In this document: positions 39,124 through 48,658 of the stretch, piece by piece
Numbering within the stretch: the stretch's first letter is position 1
Layout of the letters: every line of letters starts with the position of its first letter
Source of the DNA: Xanthomonas hortorum pv. pelargonii
Lineage (GTDB): Bacteria > Pseudomonadota > Gammaproteobacteria > Xanthomonadales > Xanthomonadaceae
DNA: 64,000 nucleotides
Reading direction: 5' to 3'
NCBI RefSeq assembly: GCF_024499015.1
Contig: NZ_CP098604.1
Coordinates: 3,968,001-4,032,000, forward strand
Program-made: the position numbers and the translations under genes
The notes under the pieces: model-generated
Databases searched by the model: none
Told to the model about the DNA's origin: nothing
What the model saw: only the letters and a program-made list of their open reading frames with translations

Positions 39124-40164
39124 TTACGACACGTGGACGTGTTGTTGCAGATACCAGTTGGCCGCGCCGAGCACGCCCAGCTGCCCGTGCTCGACCAGCT
39201 TGACCGGGATGCGCTCGAGCAGCGCACGCATGTTTCCCTTGGCTAAAAAACGTTCGCGAAAAGTGCTGTTGGCCAGAAACTGCCCGATCGTCGGCAGGAT
39301 CCCGCCGGCCAGATAGATGCCGCCGGCAGCGCCGTAGGCCAGTGCCATATCGCCGACCGCGCTGCCCAGCAATGCGCAAAAGCTGTGCAGGCAGTCGAGT
39401 GCCACCGCATCGTCTTCGTGCAGCGCTGCATGCGTGATCGCGGCAGGCAGGCGATGGCGTGGCGGCACCGCGTGCAGTTCGCACACGGCGTTGTAGAGAT
39501 TGAGCAGGCCGGGGCCGGACAACACATGCTCAAGGGGCAGATAGGGCTGGCCGCGCAGCAGAATCCGCAGCAGTTGCAGCTCCCTGTCGTCGGTGCTGGC
39601 CAACGCGACCTGGCCGGCCTCGGTGGCGAGCACGATCGGGCGAGGCTTGGCATCGATCCACACTGCGGCGCCAAGCCCGGTGCCGGGACCCACCACCAGG
39701 ATCGGACCGGTGGCGCGCGCATGCCGTGGTGTCGGCCCGCTGAGCTGCAGCACGGCGCGTTGTTGCATCTGTGGCGCGGCGTAGGCAACCGCTTCGAAAT
39801 CGTTGACCAGATGCACGCTGCGCACTGCAAGCGCGTGACGTATCTGGCTGGGCGAAATCGTCCACGGCAAGTTGTTGCTGATGAAGCTGCCATCGTCCAG
39901 TGCGACACCGGCACTGGCGATCACCACCGCATCGACACTGCGCACCTGCTGCAAAAAGTCGCCGAGGATCGCCTCCAGACTGGCGTGCTCGATGCCGCGG
40001 TACGTGCGGTAGTGCGACAGCTCGATCACTGCGTTGCTCGCATACGCCACGTGGCCGACACGCACATGCGTGCCACCGACATCGGCAGCGATGAAGCCGG
40101 TGGCCACGGGGCAGGCGGGCAAGACAGAAGCGTGAGCAGAACGCGAGGTCGCAGCCACATTCAA
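39124..40164 (-). CDS. glk: Glucokinase
   Basis: A 346-residue sugar kinase of the bacterial glucokinase family (hexokinase/ROK/Hsp70 fold). AADVGGTHVRVG near residues 26-37 is the phosphate-1 loop; LVNDFEAVAYA carries the catalytic Asp; GPGTGLGAAVW is the phosphate-2 loop; AGGI starts the adenosine loop. It would phosphorylate glucose or a related hexose taken up by the adjacent TonB receptor. The N-terminal 20 residues before GFIAADVGG are unconserved. A LacI-type operator lies 62 bases upstream. Confidence 0.9.
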   Translation of the reverse strand: MNVAATSRSAHASVLPACPVATGFIAADVGGTHVRVGHVAYASNAVIELSHYRTYRGIEHASLEAILGDFLQQVRSVDAVVIASAGVALDDGSFISNNLPWTISPSQIRHALAVRSVHLVNDFEAVAYAAPQMQQRAVLQLSGPTPRHARATGPILVVGPGTGLGAAVWIDAKPRPIVLATEAGQVALASTDDRELQLLRILLRGQPYLPLEHVLSGPGLLNLYNAVCELHAVPPRHRLPAAITHAALHEDDAVALDCLHSFCALLGSAVGDMALAYGAAGGIYLAGGILPTIGQFLANSTFRERFLAKGNMRALLERIPVKLVEHGQLGVLGAANWYLQQHVHVS

Positions 40165-40225
40165 TCCTCAAGGGTTCGCCGAGCGTCCGATGCCGTCAGC
40201 GAGTACGGGCCTGTGTAGGAGTTGG

Positions 40226-40239
40226 TGACAACGATGTCA
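40226..40239. promoter_or_regulatory. Putative LacI-family operator upstream of glucokinase
   Basis: TGACAACGATGTCA is a near-perfect palindrome centred on CG (TGACA-NCGN-TGTCA), the operator shape of several proteobacterial LacI-family sugar repressors. It is 62 bases upstream of the glk start. No repressor gene is in the window. Palindrome is seen; the regulator is inferred from known motif logic. Confidence 0.6.
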
Positions 40240-40285
40240 ATGGATCAGTCGGGTTGGATCGATCTTGTTGGCGCACTCAAGCGCT

Positions 40286-40403
40286 AAACAGGCGGTTTTG
40301 GACGTGTCTGTGCGGACTTCAATGCGCAAACAGGACAGGCGCTCTCCAGCGTGGGTAACGCCTGTTTGTCGGTGGACTGTGTTTGTAGCCGCAAGCCTGT
40401 TTG
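40286..40403. repeat. Four spaced copies of the octamer CCTGTTTG/CAAACAGG
   Basis: The octamer occurs at 40286-40292 (AAACAGG, lacking the first base), 40327-40334 (CAAACAGG), 40361-40368 (CCTGTTTG) and 40396-40403 (CCTGTTTG). The spacings are 41, 34 and 35 bases. The first two and last two point toward each other. The region lies between glk and a small exported protein gene that both read leftward. This is likely a protein-binding cluster. Confidence 0.6.
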
Positions 40404-40435
40404 GACAAGGCGGCGTAGTCGTCAGTCAGCCGCGC

Positions 40436-40948
40436 TTACTTGACCCGACGCACCTTGGCAGGCGTGTTGCAGCCCTCGATCTGCAGATACCACACGCCGA
40501 CCAGGCCGGGCTTGATCTTGACCTTGGGCGCATCCTTGCGAACGCCGGCCAAGCTGGCGGCGTCGGTCTGCTCCCAGTCCTGACCATTGGCCAGCGTGTA
40601 CACGCGACCCTTGGAGAAGCCCTTGAACTCGCCAACGATCGTGCTTTCGATCGGCTCCTTGCTGCCGAAATCGAAGAAGCCGCGGTTCTTGACGATCACT
40701 TCCTGGCGGCCGGCTTCCTTGGCTTGTTCGACCACCACGGCCGCTTCCTTGGCGACCTTGCCTTGCAGCCAGTCGTTGAGCGCGGCCAACTCGCTGGCAT
40801 TGAGCTTGTCCAGGCCGGCTGCCTTGAACTGCTCTGCGCTCATCTGCGACTGCAGATCGCCTTGCACGGCGCGCTGCGCCAGGGCCGGGAGAGCGGTCAA
40901 CGCGAAGGTCAGGCAGACCAGCAGGGGAATGCGGCGCGCGAGCGACAT
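40436..40948 (-). CDS. Exported protein of unknown function
   Basis: A 170-residue protein: a signal peptide (MSLARRIPLLVCLTFALTAL, cleavage near ALA) and then a mature part rich in Lys, Val and Glu (AEQFKAAGLDKLNASELAAL; EAGRQEVIVKNRGFFDFGSK; RVYTLANGQDWEQTDAASLA) with one Cys near the end. The pattern resembles SH3- or OB-like periplasmic domains found near the C-terminus of other Xanthomonas exported proteins. I do not assign a function. The start is fixed by the signal peptide; a longer upstream frame is not convincing. Confidence 0.7.
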   Translation of the reverse strand: MSLARRIPLLVCLTFALTALPALAQRAVQGDLQSQMSAEQFKAAGLDKLNASELAALNDWLQGKVAKEAAVVVEQAKEAGRQEVIVKNRGFFDFGSKEPIESTIVGEFKGFSKGRVYTLANGQDWEQTDAASLAGVRKDAPKVKIKPGLVGVWYLQIEGCNTPAKVRRVK

Positions 40949-41120
40949 GGAGGCGATCCGGAAGACGAAGAGGCCGCTAGTGTAGACGCTGGAGCGCATC
41001 GTGCAGCTTGGCCTACGGCGCGCGCTGCGTGGTGTTCGCCTCCACAAGCTCCAGGCCTTTTCACGCCGCATGGAGAGGTGGCGGGCAGATGCGCAGAAAG
41101 GCCCAAGCTGCTGCTGTGAA

Positions 41121-42245
41121 TTATTCCTCGTCTACCGTCGCTACGGTCGCGCGCGCAGCACGCTCGGGACGGCGGTAGACGAATTCCGGTGCGGGCGCGG
41201 CGGCCTCGCGTTCGGCGGTGGCGCGCACGTCGGCGTGCACCGGCGAGCGTTCGCACACGGGGTCCAGCGTGGCCGCATCGCCGGCGAGCGCCAGGGCCTG
41301 GCAGCGGCAGCCGCCCCAGTCGATCTCGCGCTTGGGGCAGCCCTGGCAGACCTCGGGCATCCACGCCGTGCCGCGGAAGCGCACGAACGCCTCGCCGTTG
41401 TTCCAGATGTCGGCCAGCGAGCGCTCGCGCAGATTGTCGAAGCGCATGCCATCGATGGTTTCGGCCGCGTGGCAGGGCAGCACATCGCCACGCGGGGAAA
41501 TATTGACGAAGCGCTGGCCCCAGCCGCCCATGCAGGGTTTGGGCTGGCGGGCGTAGTAATCGGGGGTGACGAAGTCGATCGCCAGGCGGTCGCCGAGCTC
41601 ACGGCGCGCGGTTTCCACCGCGGTAATCGTTGCCATCAGTTGCTCACGACTGGGCATCAGCGCGGCGCGATTGCGCAGGCCCCAACCGTAATACTGGGTG
41701 TGCGCCACTTCGATGCGCTCGGCCTGCCATTCCAGCGCCAGCGCAATCATGCCCGGCACGCGCTCGGCGTTATGACGGTGCAGTACCGCGTTGAGCGTCA
41801 GCGGCAGGCCACGCGCACGCACGGCGGCAGCGAACTCGCGCTTTTTCGACAGACTGTTGCGATAGCCGGCGATGCGATCGGCACCGGCCGGGTCGACGTC
41901 CTGCACGCTCAGTTGCACGTGTTCCAGTCCGGCCGCCTGCAGCTGATCCAGCATCGGCTCGCCGCCGGCCACCCCGGAAGTGATCAGATTGCTGTACAGC
42001 CCGAGCGCGCGCGCATGCGCCACCAGCTCGGGCAGGTCCTTGCGCAGCATCGGTTCGCCACCGGAAAAATGCGCCTGCAGCACGCCCATGTCGGCGGCCT
42101 GCTGCAGCAACGAGCGCCAGCCGGCGGTGTCCATTTCTTCGCGCAGCGCTGCCAGTGCGATCGGGTTGGAGCAATACGGGCACGCCAACGGGCAGCGATG
42201 GGTCAGCTCCAACAACACGGACAGTGGCGGCGGGGCGATGCTCAT
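41121..42245 (-). CDS. pqqE: PQQ synthesis radical SAM enzyme PqqE
   Basis: PqqE cross-links Glu and Tyr of the PqqA peptide, the first step of pyrroloquinoline quinone synthesis. The 374-residue protein carries the cluster motif CPLACPYC (Cys 18, 22, 25), [10 protein letters not shown], and the C-terminal SPASM cluster cysteines ([27 protein letters not shown]). Its start overlaps the pqqD stop (ATGA). It is the last gene of the operon; no pqqF or PQQ-dependent dehydrogenase is in the window. Confidence 0.95.
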   Translation of the reverse strand: MSIAPPPLSVLLELTHRCPLACPYCSNPIALAALREEMDTAGWRSLLQQAADMGVLQAHFSGGEPMLRKDLPELVAHARALGLYSNLITSGVAGGEPMLDQLQAAGLEHVQLSVQDVDPAGADRIAGYRNSLSKKREFAAAVRARGLPLTLNAVLHRHNAERVPGMIALALEWQAERIEVAHTQYYGWGLRNRAALMPSREQLMATITAVETARRELGDRLAIDFVTPDYYARQPKPCMGGWGQRFVNISPRGDVLPCHAAETIDGMRFDNLRERSLADIWNNGEAFVRFRGTAWMPEVCQGCPKREIDWGGCRCQALALAGDAATLDPVCERSPVHADVRATAEREAAAPAPEFVYRRPERAARATVATVDEE

Positions 42246-42520
42246 AGCCGCAGCAGACGCTTCTGATGCAGGGTGTTGGTGAGTTCGATCACATCGACCT
42301 CGATCTCGGCTGCGTCCGCATCGAATTCGGCCGCCAATTCCTGCGCGATCTGCGCCAGCGAACGCGCGCCGTCGTAACGCTGCGCCACTACCAGCGCGAT
42401 CTCGTCCAGCTCGACCACGCGTTCGGGCGCCAGCAGCACCCACTGGTCGCGTGCGCGGTCGTGCTGCAAGCGCACGCCCGCGCGCAGGGCTGGCTGGCTG
42501 TCGCGGGTGATGCTGCTCAC
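42242..42520 (-). CDS. pqqD: PQQ synthesis peptide chaperone PqqD
   Basis: A 92-residue protein that holds the PqqA peptide for PqqE. It has the PqqD layout: [40 protein letters not shown], then [20 protein letters not shown] and a C-terminal basic LHQKRLLRL. The start is a GTG overlapping the pqqC stop by four bases, and its own stop overlaps the pqqE start, so the three are tightly coupled. Confidence 0.93.
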   Translation of the reverse strand: MSSITRDSQPALRAGVRLQHDRARDQWVLLAPERVVELDEIALVVAQRYDGARSLAQIAQELAAEFDADAAEIEVDVIELTNTLHQKRLLRL

Positions 42521-43269
42521 GCAGCGGCCCGGCTGGCGTCGCGCTCGGGCACGAACGCATCCGGCCACACGATGCCCGGGGTGACGTAGGCCACGTGCAA
42601 GGCATCCAGTTGCGCCCACAACACCGAGCACTTGAAATGCAGCGCGGCCTTGACCAGCTCCTGTTTCTCGACGGTATCGGCGTGCTGCTTGACGTAGTCG
42701 AGTGCGAAATCCGAATCGCGCGGCGCCTCGGTCAGGCGATGCTCGAAGTAGGCCAGCGCCTCGGGCGAGACGAAGTCGTAATGCTTGAGCATGCCGGCCA
42801 CGCGCCGGCCGATGATGTTGGGGGCGAATAGCTCGGTCAGCGAGGAGGCGATCGCTTCGAGCAGGCTTTTTTCGCGCACGAACTGCAGGTAGGCCTGCAC
42901 GGCGAAACGCGTGCCGGGGAGCAGTGCGCGCCCGGACTCGACCAGGCCACGCTCCAGGCCCAGCGCATCGGTCAGATGCAGCCAACGGGCGATGCCGCCA
43001 TCGCTGGGGCTGTTGCCGTCGTGATCGAGAATGCGTTGACGCCAGATCCGCCGCAGCGCCGGGTCTTCCATGCGCGCCAGAATCGCGGCGTCTTTCAATG
43101 GAATGCAGCGCTGGTACTCGAAGCGATTCAAGGCCCAGGCCTGGACCTGGCCGCGATTCAGCTTGCCGTCGTGCAGCAGCGCGTGGAACGGGTGCTGGTC
43201 GTGGTACAGACGGGCGCCGATGGCGCGCAGGTCCGCTTCCAGCTGGTCGGGGGTGAGCAGGGCGGTCAC
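42517..43269 (-). CDS. pqqC: PQQ synthase PqqC
   Basis: A 250-residue oxidase that completes PQQ in the final ring-closure and oxidation step. Family segments include [54 protein letters not shown] and [18 protein letters not shown]; His residues of the active site are kept. A GTG start overlaps the pqqB stop (GTGA). The longer upstream frame belongs to pqqB in another frame and is not used. Confidence 0.94.
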   Translation of the reverse strand: MTALLTPDQLEADLRAIGARLYHDQHPFHALLHDGKLNRGQVQAWALNRFEYQRCIPLKDAAILARMEDPALRRIWRQRILDHDGNSPSDGGIARWLHLTDALGLERGLVESGRALLPGTRFAVQAYLQFVREKSLLEAIASSLTELFAPNIIGRRVAGMLKHYDFVSPEALAYFEHRLTEAPRDSDFALDYVKQHADTVEKQELVKAALHFKCSVLWAQLDALHVAYVTPGIVWPDAFVPERDASRAAA

Positions 43270-44165
43270 AGGGTGATCTCCAGGCCGTCGTGCGCGACCT
43301 CCCAGCCGCTGGCACGCGCGCTGGCGTACTCCGGCGAGCGGGTGTCGAGCACGGGATTGGTGGTGTTGAGATGGATGAAGATCTTGCGTGCCACCTCCAG
43401 CGGTGCGAAGGCGGCGATGGTGCCGTCGGCGCCATCGATGCTCATGTGTCCCATGCGCTGACCGGTTTTCTGGCTGATGCCCAGTTGCACCATCTCGTCG
43501 TCGCGCCACAGCGTGCCGTCGAAGAACACCAGTTCGGCGCCTTGCAGGCGTGCGCGTAACGCATCGGTCATCGCTGCGCAGCCGGGAATGTAATGCACGC
43601 GGTGCTGGCCATCGTCGATGGTGAGCCCGAGGGTTTCTTCGTTGGAGCCGGCCAGATCGCCGCCGCTGCGCGATTCCATGAACAGCGGTACTTTGCCGGG
43701 TACCGAGAATGGCGTGAGCTGCAAGCCCAGCAGCGACAACGGCGTGTCGAGCGCAAACGGCTGGCGCTGCACATACTGCGGATTGACCGCGTCGAAAATG
43801 GGGTTTTGCGAGAGCAGATCCAGCACACGACTGCTGGCATGCAGCGAGAAGGCCTGACTTTCGCGCATCGACAACAGCCCGGCGATATGGTCGATCTCGC
43901 CGCTGGTCAGCAGCACCGCTTCGATCGGCGAATGGCGCAGACCGTGCTGCGGCCAAAGCGCAGGCGTTGCGAGAATTTGTTGACGGAAATCGGGTGAGGG
44001 GTTGATCAGTACCCAGCGTTGGCCATCGGCGCTGACGGCGATGCTGGCCTGGGTACGACGTTGGGCACCGTCTGCTTGTTGCCACGCCCGTTGACTCGCG
44101 GGTGTGTGGCAATTCCACTGCGGGTGCCCACCGCCGGCCGCCGATCCCAAAACGATGATGCGCAT
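43266..44165 (-). CDS. pqqB: PQQ synthesis metallohydrolase PqqB
   Basis: A 299-residue metallo-beta-lactamase-fold oxygenase that hydroxylates the Tyr of the cross-linked intermediate. MRIIVLGSAAGGGHPQWNCH is the standard PqqB opening, EVLL...SGEIDHIAGLLSMRESQ holds metal-binding residues, and GTLWRDDEMV and GHMSIDG lie near the end. It starts 68 bases after pqqA and overlaps pqqC. Confidence 0.95.
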   Translation of the reverse strand: MRIIVLGSAAGGGHPQWNCHTPASQRAWQQADGAQRRTQASIAVSADGQRWVLINPSPDFRQQILATPALWPQHGLRHSPIEAVLLTSGEIDHIAGLLSMRESQAFSLHASSRVLDLLSQNPIFDAVNPQYVQRQPFALDTPLSLLGLQLTPFSVPGKVPLFMESRSGGDLAGSNEETLGLTIDDGQHRVHYIPGCAAMTDALRARLQGAELVFFDGTLWRDDEMVQLGISQKTGQRMGHMSIDGADGTIAAFAPLEVARKIFIHLNTTNPVLDTRSPEYASARASGWEVAHDGLEITL

Positions 44166-44232
44166 GGAGAACTGTTACCTATCTGCCGGCAGCAAGCCGG
44201 TCATGCATCAAGAGGAAGGGCGGCAGGTGAGC

Positions 44233-44313
44233 TCAGAATTCGCCGGAGACGTAGCAGTTGATCTCGGCGCCACAATTGACTTCACGAACGACAGGCTTCT
44301 TCCAGGTCTTCAT
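44233..44313 (-). CDS. pqqA: PQQ precursor peptide PqqA
   Basis: The 26-residue substrate peptide MKTWKKPVVREVNCGAEINC followed by YVSGEF. E17 and Y21 form the E-x3-Y pair that PqqE joins and from which PQQ is built; the MKTWKKP opening is also typical. The ribosome binding site GAGG precedes it by seven bases. It is the first gene of pqqABCDE, read leftward and divergent from relA. Confidence 0.95.
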   Translation of the reverse strand: MKTWKKPVVREVNCGAEINCYVSGEF

Positions 44314-44630
44314 CGGCTACCTCGCAGTTGGTTGGAATGACGTTGCCGCAGCACTGAGCAGCGACGACGCCAACGGAGCATAGGCAGCCGGTTTGGGCGA
44401 ATTGTAAAGAGCATGTAAAAAGTCGCCGATCAGGCTGATTTCCTATGCGCAACAGCATCGGATTCCGCACAGAGCGGTTGCGAATCAAGGCGTTGGCGGG
44501 TGAACCGGGCATAAGCGCGAAGGTGTCGGATTTCCTTGGCTGCGCTGCGATTGCGCGTTGTGGAGAAGGTGACGCGCACGTTACCGTAGCTGTCAGACCA
44601 CTGTTGTTGCCCACGCCCGTGTCCACCGTT
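44314..44630. other. Divergent promoter region of pqqA and relA
   Basis: About 317 bases between divergent genes. An AT-rich stretch near 44400-44440 (GTAAAGAGCATGTAAAAAGT) is the most likely place for the pqqA promoter, but no box pair was assigned with confidence. A long in-frame extension of relA crosses the right part and lacks family similarity. Confidence 0.4.
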
Positions 44631-46790
44631 GTGACCAGTTCCTCATCTGACCGCCTGCATGCCGTGCTGCAGCGTCCTGCCATCGCGTCGATCGCGCCCG
44701 CCTTGCGCGACGCATTGGCGCAGGCTTGGCAGAACGTGCCGCCAGCGCAAGCCGATGCCGTGCCGTGGGCGCTGCTTGCCGACACGCTGGATGCGCTGGC
44801 GCTGCTGGCGGCCGATGAGGCCACCTTGATTGCCGCATTGCTGTTCGATCTGCCCGCATTGCGCGGCGTGGTCGCGAGCCTGCCATGGCAACCGGCCGAA
44901 CGGCGTGTGGTGGTCGAAGGTTTGCTCGACGGGCTGGATGCGGCCGATCAGGTCTGGGCGCTGCATGCCGGGCGCGAGGCCGGGCGCAACAGCGAAGGCT
45001 TGCGGCGGCTGCTGCTGTCCATCATCCACGACCTGCGGGTGGTGCCGATCCTGCTGGCGCGGCAGCTGGCGCGCATGCGCGTGGCCGACCGCCAGAGCGA
45101 AGAACAACGCCGCGCGCTTGCCCAGCTCACCCGCGACATCCACGCCCCGCTGGCCAACCGGCTGGGCATCTGGCAGGTGAAGTGGGAGCTGGAAGACCTG
45201 GCGTTCCGGCATCTTGAGCCTGAGACCTACCGCCGCATCGCCCGCGAGGTGGACGAAACCCGCGTGGCGCGCGAGCGTTATCTCGAGACGGTCAAGCGCA
45301 CCTTGTCGACGACGCTCGCCCAGCAGGGCCTGCGTGCGGAAGTGAGCGGGCGGCCCAAACACATCTACAGCATCTGGCGGAAGATGCAGAAAAAGCGCCT
45401 GTCGTTCGACCAGCTATACGACATCCGCGCGGTGCGGGTGATGGTCGACGACGTGGCCGCCTGTTACGCCGCGCTGGGTGCGGTGCACTCGCTGTGGGCG
45501 CCGGTGCCCAGCGAGTTCGACGACTATATCGCCCGGCCCAAGGCCAACGACTATCGCTCGCTGCACACGGCAGTGCTCGGCCCGGAAGGGCGCACGATCG
45601 AAATCCAGATCCGTACCCACGAGATGCACGCGCAGGCCGAACTCGGGGTTGCGGCGCACTGGAAGTACAAGGAAGGCGGCAAGGGCGCCGAGAAGGCGTT
45701 CGACCGCAAGATCCTGTGGATGCGCCAACTGCTGGAGCAGGTGCAGGAGGGCGATCACGGCGAACTGGCCGGCGCGCTGGATGCCGAGCTGATCGAAGAC
45801 CGCGTGTATGCGCTGACGCCCAAGGGCGAGGTGATCGATCTGCCGCAAGGCGCCACGCCGCTGGATTTTGCGTACCACGTGCACACCATGGTCGGGCATC
45901 GCTGCCGCGGCGCGCGCGTCAACGATCGCATCGTGCCGCTGACCTACCGGCTGCGCAGCGGCGACCGGGTGGAGATCATGACCGCCAAGGAAGCCGACCC
46001 GCGCCGCGACTGGTTGCTGGCGTCCAACGGCTTTCTGGCCAGCGGGCGCTCGCGCGACAAGGTGCGTGCGTGGTTCCACAAGCTCGACCGCGCGCGCAAC
46101 GTGCACGCGGGCAAGGAGTTGCTGGATCGCGAGCTCAAGCGCCTGGGCCTGCAGCACTCCGATCTGAGTGTGGCCACGCGCAAATTCCACGCCGAAAACA
46201 TCGACGATCTGTATATCCAGGTGGCGCTGGGCGATACCGGGCCCAACCAGGTCAGCCGTGCGTTGCTGGAAGCCGAGCGAGCGGCCTCGCAACCTGCCGT
46301 ACCGGCGCCGCCACGGCCCACCGCACGGCGCGAGGGCTTGGGTAAATCCAAGTTCACCGTGCAGGGCGTGGGCAATCTGCTGGTGCAGCTGGCGCGCTGC
46401 TGCCAGCCGGTGGCGGGCGAGCCAATCGCCGGCTATCTCACACGCGGCCGCGGCATCACCGTGCATCGCACCGATTGCGCGGCGCTGTCGCGTCTGGCTG
46501 CCGCGCATCCGCAGCGCGTGCTGCCGGTGGAGTGGGGCCAGGCCGGCAGCGGCTATGAGGTGGATGTGCAGGTGCGCGCGGTCGACCGCCGCTGGCTGCT
46601 CAAGGACATCACCAACCTGATCGCGCAGGAAGACGCGCATGTGCTGGAGATCAACAGCGACAACGTGCGCGATACCGGCCGCGCGCAACTGCGTTTGCGT
46701 TTGAAGGTCAGCGATTACGACCAGCTGTCCGGCTTGCTTGGCAAGCTGGATGCCTTGCCCGGGGTAAGCGAGGTGCGGCGACTCGGCTGA
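44631..46790 (+). CDS. relA: (p)ppGpp synthetase RelA
   Basis: RelA makes the stringent-response alarmone from GTP and ATP when amino acids run short. About 719 residues: a pseudo-hydrolase region (no HD pair; IHDLRVVPILLARQLARM), the synthetase core RPKHIYSIWRKMQKK and EFDDYIARPKANDYRSLHT with the acidic EFDD typical of RelA rather than SpoT, a TGS domain (YALTPKGEVIDLPQGATPLD), a zinc-finger/CC region (ARCCQPVAG) and an ACT/RRM end (KVSDYDQLSGLLGKLD). A GTG at 44619 and an upstream ATG (44445) are alternatives; the family N-terminus fits the 44631 GTG best. Confidence 0.92.
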   Translation: MTSSSSDRLHAVLQRPAIASIAPALRDALAQAWQNVPPAQADAVPWALLADTLDALALLAADEATLIAALLFDLPALRGVVASLPWQPAERRVVVEGLLDGLDAADQVWALHAGREAGRNSEGLRRLLLSIIHDLRVVPILLARQLARMRVADRQSEEQRRALAQLTRDIHAPLANRLGIWQVKWELEDLAFRHLEPETYRRIAREVDETRVARERYLETVKRTLSTTLAQQGLRAEVSGRPKHIYSIWRKMQKKRLSFDQLYDIRAVRVMVDDVAACYAALGAVHSLWAPVPSEFDDYIARPKANDYRSLHTAVLGPEGRTIEIQIRTHEMHAQAELGVAAHWKYKEGGKGAEKAFDRKILWMRQLLEQVQEGDHGELAGALDAELIEDRVYALTPKGEVIDLPQGATPLDFAYHVHTMVGHRCRGARVNDRIVPLTYRLRSGDRVEIMTAKEADPRRDWLLASNGFLASGRSRDKVRAWFHKLDRARNVHAGKELLDRELKRLGLQHSDLSVATRKFHAENIDDLYIQVALGDTGPNQVSRALLEAERAASQPAVPAPPRPTARREGLGKSKFTVQGVGNLLVQLARCCQPVAGEPIAGYLTRGRGITVHRTDCAALSRLAAAHPQRVLPVEWGQAGSGYEVDVQVRAVDRRWLLKDITNLIAQEDAHVLEINSDNVRDTGRAQLRLRLKVSDYDQLSGLLGKLDALPGVSEVRRLG

Positions 46791-46864
46791 GCGCCGCACA
46801 CCTCGCCAGCGCCAATCGATTTGAAACAGGCGGCACATACAGCGAGCAAGGTGTGCTTGCCTGA

Positions 46865-46906
46865 CGAATCCCGAATCCCGAATCCCGAATCCCGAATCCC
46901 GAATCC
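46865..46906. repeat. Heptamer tandem array (six CGAATCC)
   Basis: Six exact copies of CGAATCC just downstream of relA and before the TPR protein. It is a one-base variant of the heptamer in the ruv repeat elements. Only one orientation, so no hairpin. Confidence 0.92.
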
Positions 46907-46994
46907 CGAAACGCACATCGTCTTCGCAGCGGCCGGCTACCATAGCAGCGTGAACGCGTCCCCGTCAGGTCGCGCCAAGGATGGACGCCACCGC

Positions 46995-48509
46995 ATGCTC
47001 CCGCTTCCGCGCTGGGCCAGATCGCCCCGCCTCTGGGCGCCATTGCGTAGCCGTGCGCTATGGCGCGTGGCGTTGGTGCTGTGCTCATGCCTGCTGTTGA
47101 CCACGATCGTATTGCGCAAGCCGCTGGCCGATTGGCTGTGGCCGGATACGCGTATCCAGCAGTTGCTGCAACGGGGCGATGCGGCCTTGTCGCGCGGCCA
47201 ACTCAGTGCTGCCGATGGCAGCGGCGCGCGCGAACTGTTCGCTGCCGCGCTCGCCCTGGATAGCGACCGCAGCGAAGCCCGTGCCGGACTGGCGCGCACC
47301 GGTGCCGCCGCAGTGGTGCAGGCGCGTGCGGCAATCGCGGCCGGTGACGCCGCCGGAGCGCAACGCACACTGGCGCTGGCGACTGCGCTGGAAGTGCCGC
47401 AAGCGCAGATCGCGCCAGTCACGCTGCGCTTGCGCGCGCTGCAGGCACGGCGCGCCGGGTTGGATGCCTTGTTCGCGCAGGCCGTGGCCGCGCAGCGACA
47501 AGGACGCCTGGATGGCACGCCGGACAGCGCGCTGCCGTTGTACCAGCGCATCCTGACCCTGGCGCCGGACCGCACCGATGCCCTGGAAGGCCGCGAAGAT
47601 GCCCTGACCGATCTGCTGGCACAGGCCCGCCACGCACTGGCGCGCGATGCGCTCGGCGATGCCGCGATGTTGCTGGCCGCCGCCAAGCGTTACGACGCCG
47701 GGCACGCGGATGTGCCGCTGACCGAAGGCCATTACCACCGCGTGCTGGAGCAGCGCCGTCAACGCGCAGAAGGCTTGTTGCGGCGTGGTCGCCTGGCGCC
47801 GGCCGCACGCGATTTCAACGCCGTGCTGGCGGCCGAGCCAGACGATGCTGCTGCGCGTCGCGGGCTCGATCAGGTCGCGAGCGAATACGCCGCGCAGGCC
47901 AGCCGGCAGGCGGCGGATTTCCACTTCGACGCTGCACTGCAATCGCTGCAGGAGGCGCGCGCCCTGGTGCCGGGCGCTGCATCGATCGCGCAGGCAGAAC
48001 AGGCGATTGCACGCGCACGCGATGCGCAACGCAGTCCCGAAACCGGCTTGTCGCGTGGTGCACGCGAGCGCCGTCTGCGCGCGCTGCTGCAACGGGTGAC
48101 AGCGGCCGAAGCGCAGCAGCAATGGATGACCCCGCCCGGCGCCAGTGCCTACGACGCGGTGCGTGCAGCGCAGGCGCTAGCCCCGCGCGATCCGCGCGTG
48201 TTGCAGGCCGCCGCACGTGTAGTGCCGGCGAGTCAGCGCTGTTTCGAGGACGAGTTGCGCAACAACCGCCTGCGTGCCGCGCGCGGTTGTCTGGATGCGT
48301 GGCAGGCATTGACGCCGAATGGCGAGGCGCTGATCGGTGCGCGCCGACGTCTGGCCCAGCGCTGGATTGCGGTGGGCAGCGAGCGCCTGGGGCAGGAAGA
48401 TGCGGCGTTCGCGCGGCGCGCGCAGGACGAGGCACGCCAGCTGGATCCGGGGCTGCCGGAATTGGTCGAGTTCACGCGACGGGTCAAGGCAGTAGCTGAG
48501 CAGCGCTGA
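46995..48509 (+). CDS. TPR-like membrane-anchored protein
   Basis: A 504-residue protein with one N-terminal membrane helix (LWRVALVLCSCLLLTTIVL, about 22-40) and a periplasmic part made of repeated Ala-rich helical hairpins (LLQRGDAALSRGQLSAADGS; LFAAALALDSDRSEARAGLA; LYQRILTLAPDRTDALEGRE; FNAVLAAEPDDAAARRGLDQ), typical of TPR solenoids, i.e. protein-protein binding. The start is uncertain: GTG at 46950 or ATG at 46995; further upstream the frame crosses the heptamer array. It follows relA by about 200 bases. Partner unknown. Confidence 0.72.
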   Translation: MLPLPRWARSPRLWAPLRSRALWRVALVLCSCLLLTTIVLRKPLADWLWPDTRIQQLLQRGDAALSRGQLSAADGSGARELFAAALALDSDRSEARAGLARTGAAAVVQARAAIAAGDAAGAQRTLALATALEVPQAQIAPVTLRLRALQARRAGLDALFAQAVAAQRQGRLDGTPDSALPLYQRILTLAPDRTDALEGREDALTDLLAQARHALARDALGDAAMLLAAAKRYDAGHADVPLTEGHYHRVLEQRRQRAEGLLRRGRLAPAARDFNAVLAAEPDDAAARRGLDQVASEYAAQASRQAADFHFDAALQSLQEARALVPGAASIAQAEQAIARARDAQRSPETGLSRGARERRLRALLQRVTAAEAQQQWMTPPGASAYDAVRAAQALAPRDPRVLQAAARVVPASQRCFEDELRNNRLRAARGCLDAWQALTPNGEALIGARRRLAQRWIAVGSERLGQEDAAFARRAQDEARQLDPGLPELVEFTRRVKAVAEQR

Positions 48510-48658
48510 GGTGGCGGCCGCTTTTGACGGCGCTTCCTTGGCCCCGATGCCTGAACGGCGCGCAGGGAATGGCGGCTCTGGCCCCCAACTCCCGCTACGT
48601 GCCCGGCCCAGGCTGGCAGTGCGGGTGTACTAAGGCACGCACGCCAGTGGCAGGCAAC

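Noticed and set aside
41121-44313. pqq cluster as horizontally acquired
   Set aside because: Composition and codon use match the flanks and no mobility genes or repeats border it; it appears to be a normal part of the lineage.
44445-44630. relA starting at the upstream ATG
   Set aside because: The extra 62 residues (MRNSIGFRTERLRIKALAGE onward) have no RelA similarity and extend across the divergent promoter region.
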